A stretch of DNA of 10,690 nucleotides, from positions 1 through 10,690 of the forward strand of contig CAUBHZ010000032.1 of the NCBI GenBank assembly GCA_958435885.1, in the 5' to 3' direction. The notes under the pieces are model-generated. The model was not told the DNA's origin. It saw only the letters and a program-made list of their open reading frames with translations, and did no database searches. Below, in pieces: positions 1 through 5,654 of this stretch. Source of the stretch: an uncultured Intestinimonas sp. (GTDB taxonomy: Bacteria > Bacillota_A > Clostridia > Oscillospirales > Oscillospiraceae). Each line of letters opens with the position of its first letter. Position 1 is the stretch's first letter. The position numbers were made by a program, and so were the translations under genes.

Positions 1-364
1 ACAAAATTCCATAGCCCAGATAGCCCATGCCGGTGATGAGCCCGGCCCCCATGGCCACAAACAGCGCCCCGATCTCCCGGGCGGAGCCGGGGGCGGAACG
101 GAAGCGCACCAGGTTGAATGCGCCGGCCACCGCCACGCCGGTGCCCACATTGCCGTTGACCATCATAATGACCACACATACCACAGCGGGCAGAATGGCC
201 AGTGTAACCATCAGACTGCGGCTGAACCGGGAGCGCCACATGGCCATGCCGCACAGCAGCAGCCCCAGCAGCAGGGAGACCCCCACGCACAGCAGGAAGT
301 CGCCGGGGGCGATGGTATCGGTGAGGGACGTATCAAACAGTCCACGAAATAAGGTATCAAGCAT
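1..364 (-). CDS. DUF4956 membrane protein (C-terminus beyond left edge)
   Basis: About 121 N-terminal residues are visible; the rest lies beyond base 1. The ATG at 364-362 has an AGAGGAG ribosome binding site about ten bases upstream and overlaps the end of the VTC gene by eight bases (ATGCTTGA), which suggests translational coupling. Two hydrophobic segments are visible at about residues 22-43 and 51-69, and a third begins near 99. The stretch GAFNLVRFRSAPGSAREI (81-98) is the signature I associate with DUF4956 proteins, which are commonly encoded next to VTC-domain polyphosphate polymerases. The molecular function of the family is not established. By analogy with the membrane subunits of yeast VTC, a membrane or translocation partner for polyphosphate synthesis is a reasonable inference, but it is not shown here. 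Confidence 0.85.
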   Translation of the reverse strand, partial: MLDTLFRGLFDTSLTDTIAPGDFLLCVGVSLLLGLLLCGMAMWRSRFSRSLMVTLAILPAVVCVVIMMVNGNVGTGVAVAGAFNLVRFRSAPGSAREIGALFVAMGAGLITGMGYLGYGIL

Positions 365-1073
365 ATTTTCGTTCTCCTCTCCGGCTGCTCAGCAGGATAT
401 CCCCATAGGCCGTTCCGTATTTGGAAAAAGATGTTTTATAGATTTGCTGCTCCGACAGCACATGGGCCATCCAGAGGGGAAGCCCTCCGGCCACCTTCAG
501 TTCCATCAGCACCTGATTGGGGGCGAGAATGGGAATGCCCCAGGTGTCCGAATCCAGGGTCAGCTCTTCCCGGCGGTAGCGAATTTGTGAGTCAAAGGTC
601 ACCCGAAAGTCCTCATCCTCCACACCGCGGAAGGAATCCCGCTCGTAGGAGAGAAACACGGCAGGACGCAAGGTTTTATAAAAGTCCGCGGCATAGGCCA
701 GCTCCGCCCCGATCTGGTTGTCCGGCCAGAGCTCTGTCCCCTCGACACACCCCAACGCCTGATCCTGGGGCATGAAGATCCGCCGCTTATACACCACGGA
801 GCGGTACTTCTTTTTCAGCTCCACAAAGACTTTTTCCCCCTCGCCGGCACGGCCATAGCTGCGGATCCGCAGCTTCTCCTTATAGACCGGTTTTTCCAGA
901 CTGCGGCGGATCAGGCGAAAGTCCGGCGTGTCCAGGTACAGGTTTCGGATGGAGCTGTGGCTGTATTCGTCCGGCACCATATGGGGCGCCATGGCAGTCA
1001 GTACGGCCTGCAGCTGGCGGACATCCAACAAATACTTATATTCGTACCGCTGAAAGATCATCTGATTCTTCAT
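357..1073 (-). CDS. VTC-domain polyphosphate polymerase
   Basis: This 238-residue protein has the VTC/triphosphate-tunnel fold pattern: alternating basic and acidic residues on beta strands that line a tunnel binding the nucleotide triphosphate and growing polyphosphate. Visible motifs are FQRYEYKYLL (7-16), RNLYLDT (43-49), EKLRIRSYG (66-74, with K67, R69, R71), VFVELKKKY (82-90, E85/K87), SYERDSF (142-148), VLMELKV (188-194, E191/K193) and SFSKYG (215-220, K218). The length fits the soluble bacterial family. The start at 1073 is preferred over an upstream in-frame ATG at 1121 because AAGGAGG lies eight bases before it and the conserved domain begins immediately. It is the first gene of a two-gene unit with the DUF4956 gene and is divergent from a two-component system. 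The predicted role is polyphosphate synthesis at the membrane with its partner, inferred from the family. Confidence 0.9.
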   Translation of the reverse strand: MKNQMIFQRYEYKYLLDVRQLQAVLTAMAPHMVPDEYSHSSIRNLYLDTPDFRLIRRSLEKPVYKEKLRIRSYGRAGEGEKVFVELKKKYRSVVYKRRIFMPQDQALGCVEGTELWPDNQIGAELAYAADFYKTLRPAVFLSYERDSFRGVEDEDFRVTFDSQIRYRREELTLDSDTWGIPILAPNQVLMELKVAGGLPLWMAHVLSEQQIYKTSFSKYGTAYGDILLSSRRGERKYA

Positions 1074-1098
1074 TGGCGGGCCCTCCTTTTCGAAAGAT

Positions 1099-1115
1099 TG
1101 TAAAGTCAGTGTAAA
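1099..1115 (-). promoter_or_regulatory. Tandem TTTACA-N5-TTTACA direct repeat, possible response-regulator box
   Basis: Read on the minus strand, TTTACA occurs twice with 11-base periodicity, separated by CTGAC. It lies between the VTC start region and the divergent two-component system. Direct half-sites one helical turn apart are typical for OmpR/PhoB-family regulators, and this pattern matches the Gram-positive PhoP box (TTHACA-type hexamers with about 5-base spacers). The regulator encoded next door is of that family. The repeat ends about ten bases upstream of the VTC ribosome binding site. It may therefore overlap the core promoter (a TACAAT -10-like hexamer at 1102-1097 overlaps it) or block transcription. 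Binding is an inference. Confidence 0.4.
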
Positions 1116-1134
1116 AACCAAACCATAACTGGAC

Positions 1135-1164
1135 TTTAAAGTGGCGGTATTTTTTTGTGAACAA
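1135..1164 (-). promoter_or_regulatory. Weak candidate promoter for the VTC-DUF4956 genes
   Basis: On the minus strand, TTGTTC (1164-1159) and TTTAAA (1140-1135) are 18 bases apart, giving a mediocre sigma-A-like match and a leader of roughly 55 bases. An alternative is the TACAAT at 1102-1097, which lacks a convincing -35. A poor core promoter would be consistent with activation by a regulator, but neither choice is secure. Confidence 0.25.
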
Positions 1165-1196
1165 ATTTTGAGTGGAAAGTCTTTTTTACAAAAGAG

Positions 1197-1225
1197 ATGA
1201 CAGCTTTTGTGACCTATGCTATGAT
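1197..1225 (+). promoter_or_regulatory. Promoter for the response regulator-kinase operon
   Basis: ATGACA (1197-1202) is followed by a 17-base spacer and TATGAT (1220-1225). A TG one base upstream of the -10 (1217-1218) makes it an extended -10 promoter. It is five of six at both hexamers, with ideal spacing. Transcription would start near 1232, about 60 bases before the regulator's ATG. Confidence 0.6.
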
Positions 1226-1292
1226 TTTAATTAAAGTTAAGGCGGCAGCGATACACTGTCTCTACGATAGTAAACAGAGAGAAGGCGATACC

Positions 1293-1970
1293 ATGCGAAT
1301 TTTACTGGCGGAGGATGAGCGTTCCCTGTCCAGAGCGGTGTCCGCTCTGCTGGAGAAGAACAACTACTCCGTGGACGCGGTATACGATGGCCAGGAAGCC
1401 CTGGATTTTCTGGATGGCGGCAACTACGACGCCTTGATTTTGGATATTATGATGCCTAAGCTGGACGGACTGGAGGTATTGCGGCGGCTACGGCAAAAGG
1501 GCGATTCCATTCCGGTGCTGATGCTCACCGCCAAGTCGGAGGTGGAGGACAAGGTGACCGGCCTGGACATGGGAGCCAATGACTACCTGACAAAGCCCTT
1601 TTCCACTGCCGAGCTCATGGCCCGTATCCGTGCCATGACCCGCAGCCAGACCGGAAATCAGGTGACCAGCCGCCTTACCCTGGGCAACATCACCCTGGAT
1701 CAGGCCACCTTCGAACTCTCCTCTCCCCACGGCAGCTTCCGCCTGGCCAACAAGGAGTACCAGATGATGGAACTGCTGCTCCGCAATCCCCGGCAGCTCA
1801 TTCCCACCGAGCGGTTCCTGGAACGGATCTGGGGCTATGACAGTGAGGTGGAGCTGAATGTGGTGTGGGTGTACATCTCCTACCTGCGGAAAAAGCTTAC
1901 GGCCCTGAAGGCAGATATTCAGATCAAAGCCACTCGGAATGCCGGGTATTCCCTGGAGGAACGGGCATGA
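1293..1970 (+). CDS. OmpR/PhoB-family response regulator
   Basis: A 225-residue two-domain regulator of usual family length. The receiver domain (about 1-118) has the acidic pair E7/D8, the phospho-acceptor D51 in LILDIMMPKLDG, T79 and K101 (LTKPF). The C-terminal winged helix (about 125-222) shows the usual RLTLGNITLD start, LANKEYQMMELLL and the recognition/wing segment VVWVYISYLRKKL. The start at 1293 is chosen over an in-frame ATG at 1197 because the receiver domain begins at once (MRILLAEDE), GAAGG lies upstream, and the promoter hexamers overlap the longer version. It ends in an ATGA overlap with the kinase gene, so the two are co-translated. It probably controls its own operon and perhaps the divergent polyphosphate genes. 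Its specific stimulus is not evident. Confidence 0.95.
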   Translation: MRILLAEDERSLSRAVSALLEKNNYSVDAVYDGQEALDFLDGGNYDALILDIMMPKLDGLEVLRRLRQKGDSIPVLMLTAKSEVEDKVTGLDMGANDYLTKPFSTAELMARIRAMTRSQTGNQVTSRLTLGNITLDQATFELSSPHGSFRLANKEYQMMELLLRNPRQLIPTERFLERIWGYDSEVELNVVWVYISYLRKKLTALKADIQIKATRNAGYSLEERA

Positions 1971-3247
1971 TCAAACGCCTTCGACGCAAGCTCATCGTTG
2001 CCTGCATGGTGTCCCTGGCCATTGTCCTCACCGTGATTCTGGGGGGCGTAAACCTCATGAGCTATCATAAGGTGGTCTCCGACGCGGACACCGTTCTTGC
2101 CCTGCTGGACGACAATGGCGGTGCTTTTCCCAAGAACCCCGGCAGACAGCAGGAACCGTCGGTGGGAGATATTTTGCCGGATGACGTGCCCGTGGGAAAA
2201 AGAAACCCATTTGGGCAACGAGTCATGTCCCCGGAGACTCCCTATGAATCCCGCTTTTTCTCTGTGCTGCTGGGCGAAGACGGTCAGGTACTTCGGATTG
2301 ATACCGGGCAAATTGCCGCAGTGGATGAAGAGGAAGCGGTGGTTTATGCCCAGAATGTTTTTGACTCTGGCCGGAGCTCCGGTTTTTCAGGGGATTACCG
2401 CTATCTCCTGTGCGAGGATACGCAAGGCAGCCTGATCATCTTCCTGGACTGCGGCCGAAGTCTCTCCTCGTTCCGGATGACGCTGCTGGCCAGTGTGCTG
2501 CTGGCCCTGCTGGGACTGTTGTCGGTTCTGGTACTGCTGCTGTTTTTGTCCAAGCGCATCGTCCGTCCAGTGGCGGAGAGCTATGAAAAGCAAAAGCAGT
2601 TTATTACCGACGCCGGGCACGAACTGAAGACCCCCATGACCATCATCAGCGCCGACGCCGATTTGGCAGAGATGGAATGTGGGGAAAATCAGTGGATCTC
2701 CGACATCCGCCGCCAGGCCCAACGGCTGACCGGCCTGACCAATGATCTCATCTACCTCTCCCGCATGGAGGAGGAGCAGCCCAGGCTCCAGCTCATCGAT
2801 TTTCCCCTCTCCGATGTAACCGAGGAGATGGCCCGGTCTTTCCAGGCCCTTGCCAGAAGTCAGGAGAAGGAATTATCCCTTCATATCCAGCCCATGCTTT
2901 CTTTTATGGGGGATGAGAAGGCCATCCGGCAGCTGTTGTCCATTCTGCTGGACAATGCGTTAAAGTATTCTCCCGCCGGCGGACGGCTGGAGCTTGGACT
3001 GGAGAAGCAGGGAAAAACCATCGTCCTTACGTTGTCCAATCCCTCCGCCCAGCCCATTGAGCAGGACAAGCTTTCCCATCTCTTTGACCGCTTTTACCGC
3101 ACGGATCAGTCCCGCAGCAGCCAGACCGGTGGGTATGGTCTGGGACTGTCCATTGCCAAGAGCATCGTACTGGCTCATAAGGGGAAGATCCGGGCGGAAA
3201 GTCCGGATGGACGGACTTTAATTTTTAAAATCTATTTATCTGCGTGA
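1967..3247 (+). CDS. Sensor histidine kinase
   Basis: A 426-residue membrane kinase, cognate to the regulator it overlaps. A first transmembrane helix (about 8-30) and a second (about 171-194) enclose an extracytoplasmic sensor of about 140 residues with no domain I recognise. There is little space for a HAMP domain: the helix runs through SKRIVRPV directly into the dimerisation/phosphotransfer region. The H-box is DAGHELKTP with the phosphorylatable H218. The N-box is LLDNALKYSP (N330), and the G2 box is GYGLGLSIAKS (389-399). The usual G1 box (D-x-G-x-G) is degenerate, SNPSAQPIEQDKL, followed by a normal HLFDRFYR F-box. That variation is seen in some Gram-positive kinases and probably does not abolish activity. 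It autophosphorylates and phosphorylates D51 of the adjacent regulator (family knowledge). Confidence 0.93.
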   Translation: MIKRLRRKLIVACMVSLAIVLTVILGGVNLMSYHKVVSDADTVLALLDDNGGAFPKNPGRQQEPSVGDILPDDVPVGKRNPFGQRVMSPETPYESRFFSVLLGEDGQVLRIDTGQIAAVDEEEAVVYAQNVFDSGRSSGFSGDYRYLLCEDTQGSLIIFLDCGRSLSSFRMTLLASVLLALLGLLSVLVLLLFLSKRIVRPVAESYEKQKQFITDAGHELKTPMTIISADADLAEMECGENQWISDIRRQAQRLTGLTNDLIYLSRMEEEQPRLQLIDFPLSDVTEEMARSFQALARSQEKELSLHIQPMLSFMGDEKAIRQLLSILLDNALKYSPAGGRLELGLEKQGKTIVLTLSNPSAQPIEQDKLSHLFDRFYRTDQSRSSQTGGYGLGLSIAKSIVLAHKGKIRAESPDGRTLIFKIYLSA

Positions 3248-3255
3248 TTTTTAAT

Positions 3256-3261
3256 TATAAT
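3256..3261 (+). promoter_or_regulatory. Perfect TATAAT -10 hexamer upstream of the protease gene
   Basis: TATAAT lies in an AT-rich patch just after the kinase stop codon and 66 bases before the protease start. No convincing -35 sits 16-18 bases upstream (TATTTA is the best). It is either a weak or regulated internal promoter for the protease or chance in AT-rich DNA. The protease may simply be the third gene of the operon. Confidence 0.3.
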
Positions 3262-3327
3262 TATGGTTGCGCTTTTATCCTAAAGGCAGAAGCACACAGC
3301 AATCCCCATCAGAAAGGAGCCTGCCTT

Positions 3328-4389
3328 ATGGATTACAGGAATGACTGGAGCACATATCCCGAAACGGAAGAAACCTTACCCCAGCAGATTCCCCCGCAAA
3401 GAAGACGGCTGCATCGCAAGCAACCAGGCCCATTCAAGCGCCTGATGTCTCTGGCGCTCAGCGCCGCCCTGTTTGGGGGCATCTCTGCCGGAACCTTCTA
3501 TGGTGTCGGCCAACTATTCCCGGAGGAGACCAGCCTTGTTGCGGCGGAAAACCTTTCCTCCAGTGGAGCGGTGCTGACCAGCCTGGCCAGCACCTCCTAC
3601 TCCTCCACCCGATACGGCATGGATGTATCGGACATTGCCGCCGCCGCTTTGCCCAGCGTGGTGGCTATCACCAATATTTCTGTACAGGAAGTCCAGAGCT
3701 TTTTTAATCGCTTCGGGCCAAACGGCGCCGGCCAGACACAGTTGGAGGAGACGACCAGCTGCGGTTCCGGCATCATCATTGCCAACGACGGCACTTATCT
3801 TTATATTGTGACCAATGCCCATGTGGTGGAGGACGCCACCACCCTGTCTGTAAGTTTCGTAGATAATTCTGTCTACGAGGCCCAGCTGTGCGGCGCCGAT
3901 GAGGAAGTTGACCTGGCGGTACTGAAGATTGCATTGTCCGACCTGTCCTCCGATACGCTCTCACAAATCGCGGTCATTGCCGTGGGCGACTCGGACGCCC
4001 TGGAGGTGGGCGAGCAGGTGGTGGCCATCGGCAACGCCCTGGGCTATGGACAGTCTGTCACCACCGGTATTGTCAGCGCACTGAACCGCAGCCTGACCAA
4101 TGAAAGCGGAACGACCTCCACCTATGTTCAAACAGACGCCGCCATCAACCCGGGCAACAGCGGCGGCGCCCTGTTGAATCTGGACGGTGAGCTGATTGGG
4201 ATCAACACCGCCAAACTGTCGGATACAGATGTAGAGGGCATGGGCTATGCGATTCCCATTTCCGATGTAGGTGAGCTGATCGCCCAGTTGATGACGCAGA
4301 CCGCCGAAACGGAAGCCACGGAAACCAGCAGTTCCCAGCAGTCTGCCTGGAGTGCGCCTGCCTGGAGGGATAAGCGGACTTCCGGTTAA
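3328..4389 (+). CDS. HtrA/DegP-like serine protease lacking a PDZ domain
   Basis: A 353-residue trypsin-fold protease of the S1C (HtrA) family. A basic, proline-rich cytoplasmic tail (1-38) precedes one signal-anchor helix (about 40-62), so the catalytic domain (about 95-322) is outside the membrane. The catalytic triad is complete: H165 (VTNAHVVED), D195 (VDLAVLKI) and S278 (NPGNSGGAL). Canonical HtrA proteins of this type are about 400-480 residues and carry a C-terminal PDZ domain. This one stops about 40 residues after the protease core in a Thr/Ser/Glu-rich tail ending WRDKRTSG. The start at 3328 has AGAAAGGAG seven to eight bases upstream; the longer in-frame start at 3244 would overlap the kinase stop and adds no domain. 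It follows a two-component system, the arrangement seen in CssRS-controlled envelope quality control. It probably degrades misfolded exported proteins, with substrate selection altered by loss of PDZ. Confidence 0.92.
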   Translation: MDYRNDWSTYPETEETLPQQIPPQRRRLHRKQPGPFKRLMSLALSAALFGGISAGTFYGVGQLFPEETSLVAAENLSSSGAVLTSLASTSYSSTRYGMDVSDIAAAALPSVVAITNISVQEVQSFFNRFGPNGAGQTQLEETTSCGSGIIIANDGTYLYIVTNAHVVEDATTLSVSFVDNSVYEAQLCGADEEVDLAVLKIALSDLSSDTLSQIAVIAVGDSDALEVGEQVVAIGNALGYGQSVTTGIVSALNRSLTNESGTTSTYVQTDAAINPGNSGGALLNLDGELIGINTAKLSDTDVEGMGYAIPISDVGELIAQLMTQTAETEATETSSSQQSAWSAPAWRDKRTSG

Positions 4390-4453
4390 TGGTAGCTGCA
4401 ATGACATGGCTTCACAAAGAGATATGGATGCAATCGAATGGATAAGCAGATAA
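4335..4453 (+). pseudogene. Possible out-of-frame PDZ remnant at the protease 3' end
   Basis: In the +1 frame relative to the protease, an open stretch running through its stop codon to a TAA at 4451-4453 reads LPVNGSCNDMASQRDMDAI. This resembles the end of an HtrA PDZ domain (the usual pattern is roughly V-N-G-x(4)-D-M-x-x-L-x-D-x-I). The match is short and could be chance. A TGCCTGGAG direct repeat (4344-4352 and 4359-4367) lies at the presumed junction, as expected if slippage or a small deletion occurred. Confidence 0.25.
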
Positions 4454-4881
4454 AAAGAAAAACAACATGGTTGTTGTGCATTGGACTTGTCATTCTTATT
4501 GGTGTATTTGCCAGTGGCATATATCTGTTTAACACCATTTTTCCAAAAGCCGGGCCAATCAGCATACCGCAATCGGAGGATATTGTATCGGTATCCATCA
4601 GTCATAGTGACTCCGATCAGACAGTCTTGCTGCGTGAAGAAGATATGGAACAACTATTGGACTATCTCAGCGAAGGTAAAGCCACTCGGCAAACTGCAAT
4701 GGATGATCACCCCACAGAAAGAACATACTACGGCATATCAGTCCAGACCGATACCAGGGAATATCGCTATTTCATTTATGAGAAAGGTGGACAGATTTAC
4801 ATTGAAGTCCCCTATGATGGAATATACGAAACACAAACGGAACTGTTTGACCTTGTATGCACATACCATCAAGAGACCTGA
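4438..4881 (+). CDS. Small membrane-anchored protein, DUF5301-like
   Basis: A 147-residue protein with a short basic N-terminus (MDKQIKRK), one hydrophobic signal-anchor helix (about 11-32) and a soluble extracytoplasmic part. The segment ISIPQSEDIVSVSIS (41-55), followed by a LLREEDMEQLLDYL helix (64-77) and alternating aromatic/charged beta strands (YRYFIYEKGGQIYIEVPYDG), resembles clostridial DUF5301 proteins. I assign this from memory of the pattern with moderate confidence, and the function is unknown. The ribosome binding site is poor (AGAGAT about 15 bases upstream). The gene starts 48 bases after the protease stop, with no terminator between. Codon use is clearly AT-richer than all its neighbours, which suggests recent acquisition or membership of the atypical segment that extends to the tRNA remnant. 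Confidence 0.65.
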   Translation: MDKQIKRKTTWLLCIGLVILIGVFASGIYLFNTIFPKAGPISIPQSEDIVSVSISHSDSDQTVLLREEDMEQLLDYLSEGKATRQTAMDDHPTERTYYGISVQTDTREYRYFIYEKGGQIYIEVPYDGIYETQTELFDLVCTYHQET

Positions 4882-5194
4882 CATACGCACTGCATGACTT
4901 ACTCCAAACATACTGATAACCAGCAAATCAAGGCTCTTACTGGGTCAACGCACGGGTCTGGCCTTCTTTCTATCTGTAATCGTTTCTTGTCTTTGATAAC
5001 AGTGTACTAAAAATATCTCATACAAAGTTAGATGAGGGTACTTTGAGATGCCCTGCCTGAGATTCAGTTCTTGGATGATGTCGCGTCAATGAAAGGAGAA
5101 CCGTGATATTCGCTTGGAAGCTCTGAACCTTCGGCTATAAAATTCCTTGCTTAATTCCGCTTTATGAGTTACAATCCAAGCAGTCAGACACACG
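4882..5194. other. AT-rich intergenic stretch with no recognisable gene
   Basis: About 310 bases with stops in all frames. A weak inverted repeat pairs 5015-5028 with 5040-5049 (ATCTCA...AAAGT with ACTTTGAGAT, with a three-base bulge) but lacks a T run. A ribosome-binding-like AAAGGAG (5094-5100) precedes only a seven-codon GTG frame. A short open stretch near 5050-5103 (LPEIQFLDDVASMKGEP) reads like coding sequence and may be debris of a decayed gene, but it is too short to assign. Confidence 0.4.
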
Positions 5195-5252
5195 AAAAAC
5201 GCTCCCCGTCCCTGTCGGCGCAAGACGCCGGCAAGGGCTGGGGAGCGTTTTT
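5195..5252. terminator. Bidirectional intrinsic terminator-like hairpin
   Basis: AAAAACGCTCCCC (5195-5207) is perfectly complementary to GGGGAGCGTTTTT (5240-5252). The interior can extend the stem: 5210-5220 pairs with about 5226-5237 through GC-rich pairs and a bulge. The A run on one side and the T run on the other give a working terminator in both directions. It is placed to stop transcription leaving the left block and any transcription coming from the right on the minus strand. Confidence 0.75.
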
Positions 5253-5288
5253 GACCACAGAACCCACCACACACCGTTCCGGGCCACA

Positions 5289-5379
5289 CGGAAACAGCAT
5301 GGACAAAGAGGCCCAAAGAGAACGGCGAACGAAGCGGAAACGGCTAAAAATAACCGGAAACACTCGAAAAAAGTTTCCG
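5289..5379. repeat. Cluster of CGGAAAC heptamers before the tRNA remnant
   Basis: CGGAAAC occurs at 5289-5295, 5335-5341 and 5355-5361, and inverted as GTTTCCG at 5373-5379. The last two form an 8-bp perfect inverted repeat (CCGGAAAC at 5354-5361 with GTTTCCGG at 5373-5380). A further copy lies at 5582-5588, outside. Short clustered repeats next to a tRNA 3' end are reminiscent of arm-type integrase binding sites; this is an inference. Confidence 0.4.
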
Positions 5380-5403
5380 GGGCTGGTTCGCATTGTGGGG
5401 GTC

Positions 5404-5431
5404 GTCGGTTCGAATCCGATCAGGTCCACCA
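5404..5431 (+). tRNA. tRNA gene 3' fragment (T-arm, acceptor strand, CCA)
   Basis: GTCGG (5404-5408), loop TTCGAAT (5409-5415) and CCGAT (5416-5420) form a canonical T-arm. It is followed by acceptor strand CAGGTCC (5421-5427), discriminator A and encoded CCA (5429-5431). The partner GGACCTG expected 65-70 bases upstream is absent, as are a D-arm and a proper anticodon arm; the preceding bases GGGTC could be the variable loop. It is therefore a fragment and not a functional tRNA, and the isoacceptor cannot be determined. A terminator follows, as after a real tRNA gene. The best reading is the attR-side duplicate left by integration of an element into a tRNA 3' end. Confidence 0.75.
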
Positions 5432-5436
5432 AAATG

Positions 5437-5464
5437 AAAGGACATCCGAAAGGATGTCCTTTTT
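5437..5464 (+). terminator. Intrinsic terminator after the tRNA fragment
   Basis: AAAGGACATCC (5437-5447), loop GAAA, GGATGTCCTTT (5452-5462), with the T run continuing to 5464. It is a perfect 11-bp stem with a GNRA-type loop, five bases after the CCA end. Confidence 0.85.
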
Positions 5465-5550
5465 GTTTTGGTGTTCCACCGCCCGGAGTGCGGCTCTATC
5501 TTTCAGTTTTCATCACTTTTTAGACGAATCCCTCCTCCCCTCCATTTTTC

Positions 5551-5579
5551 TTGCGGGACCGTATGATTCGATGTATACT
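5551..5579 (+). promoter_or_regulatory. Promoter of the LacI-family regulator gene
   Basis: TTGCGG (5551-5556), a 17-base spacer and TATACT (5574-5579). Predicted start is near 5586, giving a leader of about 65 bases. The leader contains a GC-rich hairpin (GGGCC at 5589-5593 with GGCCC at 5602-5606). No copy of the 14-bp operator seen upstream of the hydrolase is present, so the repressor gene may not be autoregulated through that site. Confidence 0.55.
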
Positions 5580-5630
5580 AACGGAAACGGGCCGTCGGAT
5601 GGGCCCCATCAAAGGAAAGGATACAGAAGT

Positions 5631-5654
5631 GTGTTCTGTAGCGAAAAACCATGA
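5631..5654 (+). CDS. Possible leader mini-ORF coupled to the LacI gene
   Basis: A GTG at 5631 has a purine-rich GGAAAGG sequence about ten bases upstream and encodes a seven-residue peptide (MFCSEKP). Its TGA (5652-5654) overlaps the regulator's ATG as ATGA. The regulator's own start has no ribosome binding site, only GAAAAACC, so translation coupled through this mini-ORF would explain the arrangement. It is too short for coding statistics; the claim rests only on signal placement. Confidence 0.3.
   Translation: MFCSEKP

Noticed and set aside
27..590. Plus-strand open frame across the DUF4956 and VTC genes
   Set aside because: No recognisable domain and no ribosome binding site; it runs antisense through two well-supported genes.
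1131..3221. GGACTTTAA shared by the VTC upstream region (1131-1139) and the kinase 3' end (3213-3221) as a regulator site
   Set aside because: Single 9-base copies, the second inside coding sequence; no repeat periodicity, so probably chance.
4337..4373. Simple single-base frameshift restoring the PDZ domain of the protease
   Set aside because: The -1 frame hits TAA at 4371-4373, and the +1 frame holds at most the last few dozen codons of a PDZ-like sequence, far less than a full domain; a deletion would also be needed.
5015..5049. Inverted repeat as a terminator for the DUF5301-like gene
   Set aside because: The stem is bulged, AT-rich and lacks a following T run; the strong hairpin at 5195-5252 is the better terminator.
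5356..5431. A complete tRNA ending at the CCA
   Set aside because: No D-arm consensus, no anticodon stem and no GGACCTG strand to pair with the 3' acceptor CAGGTCC; only the 3' part is present.
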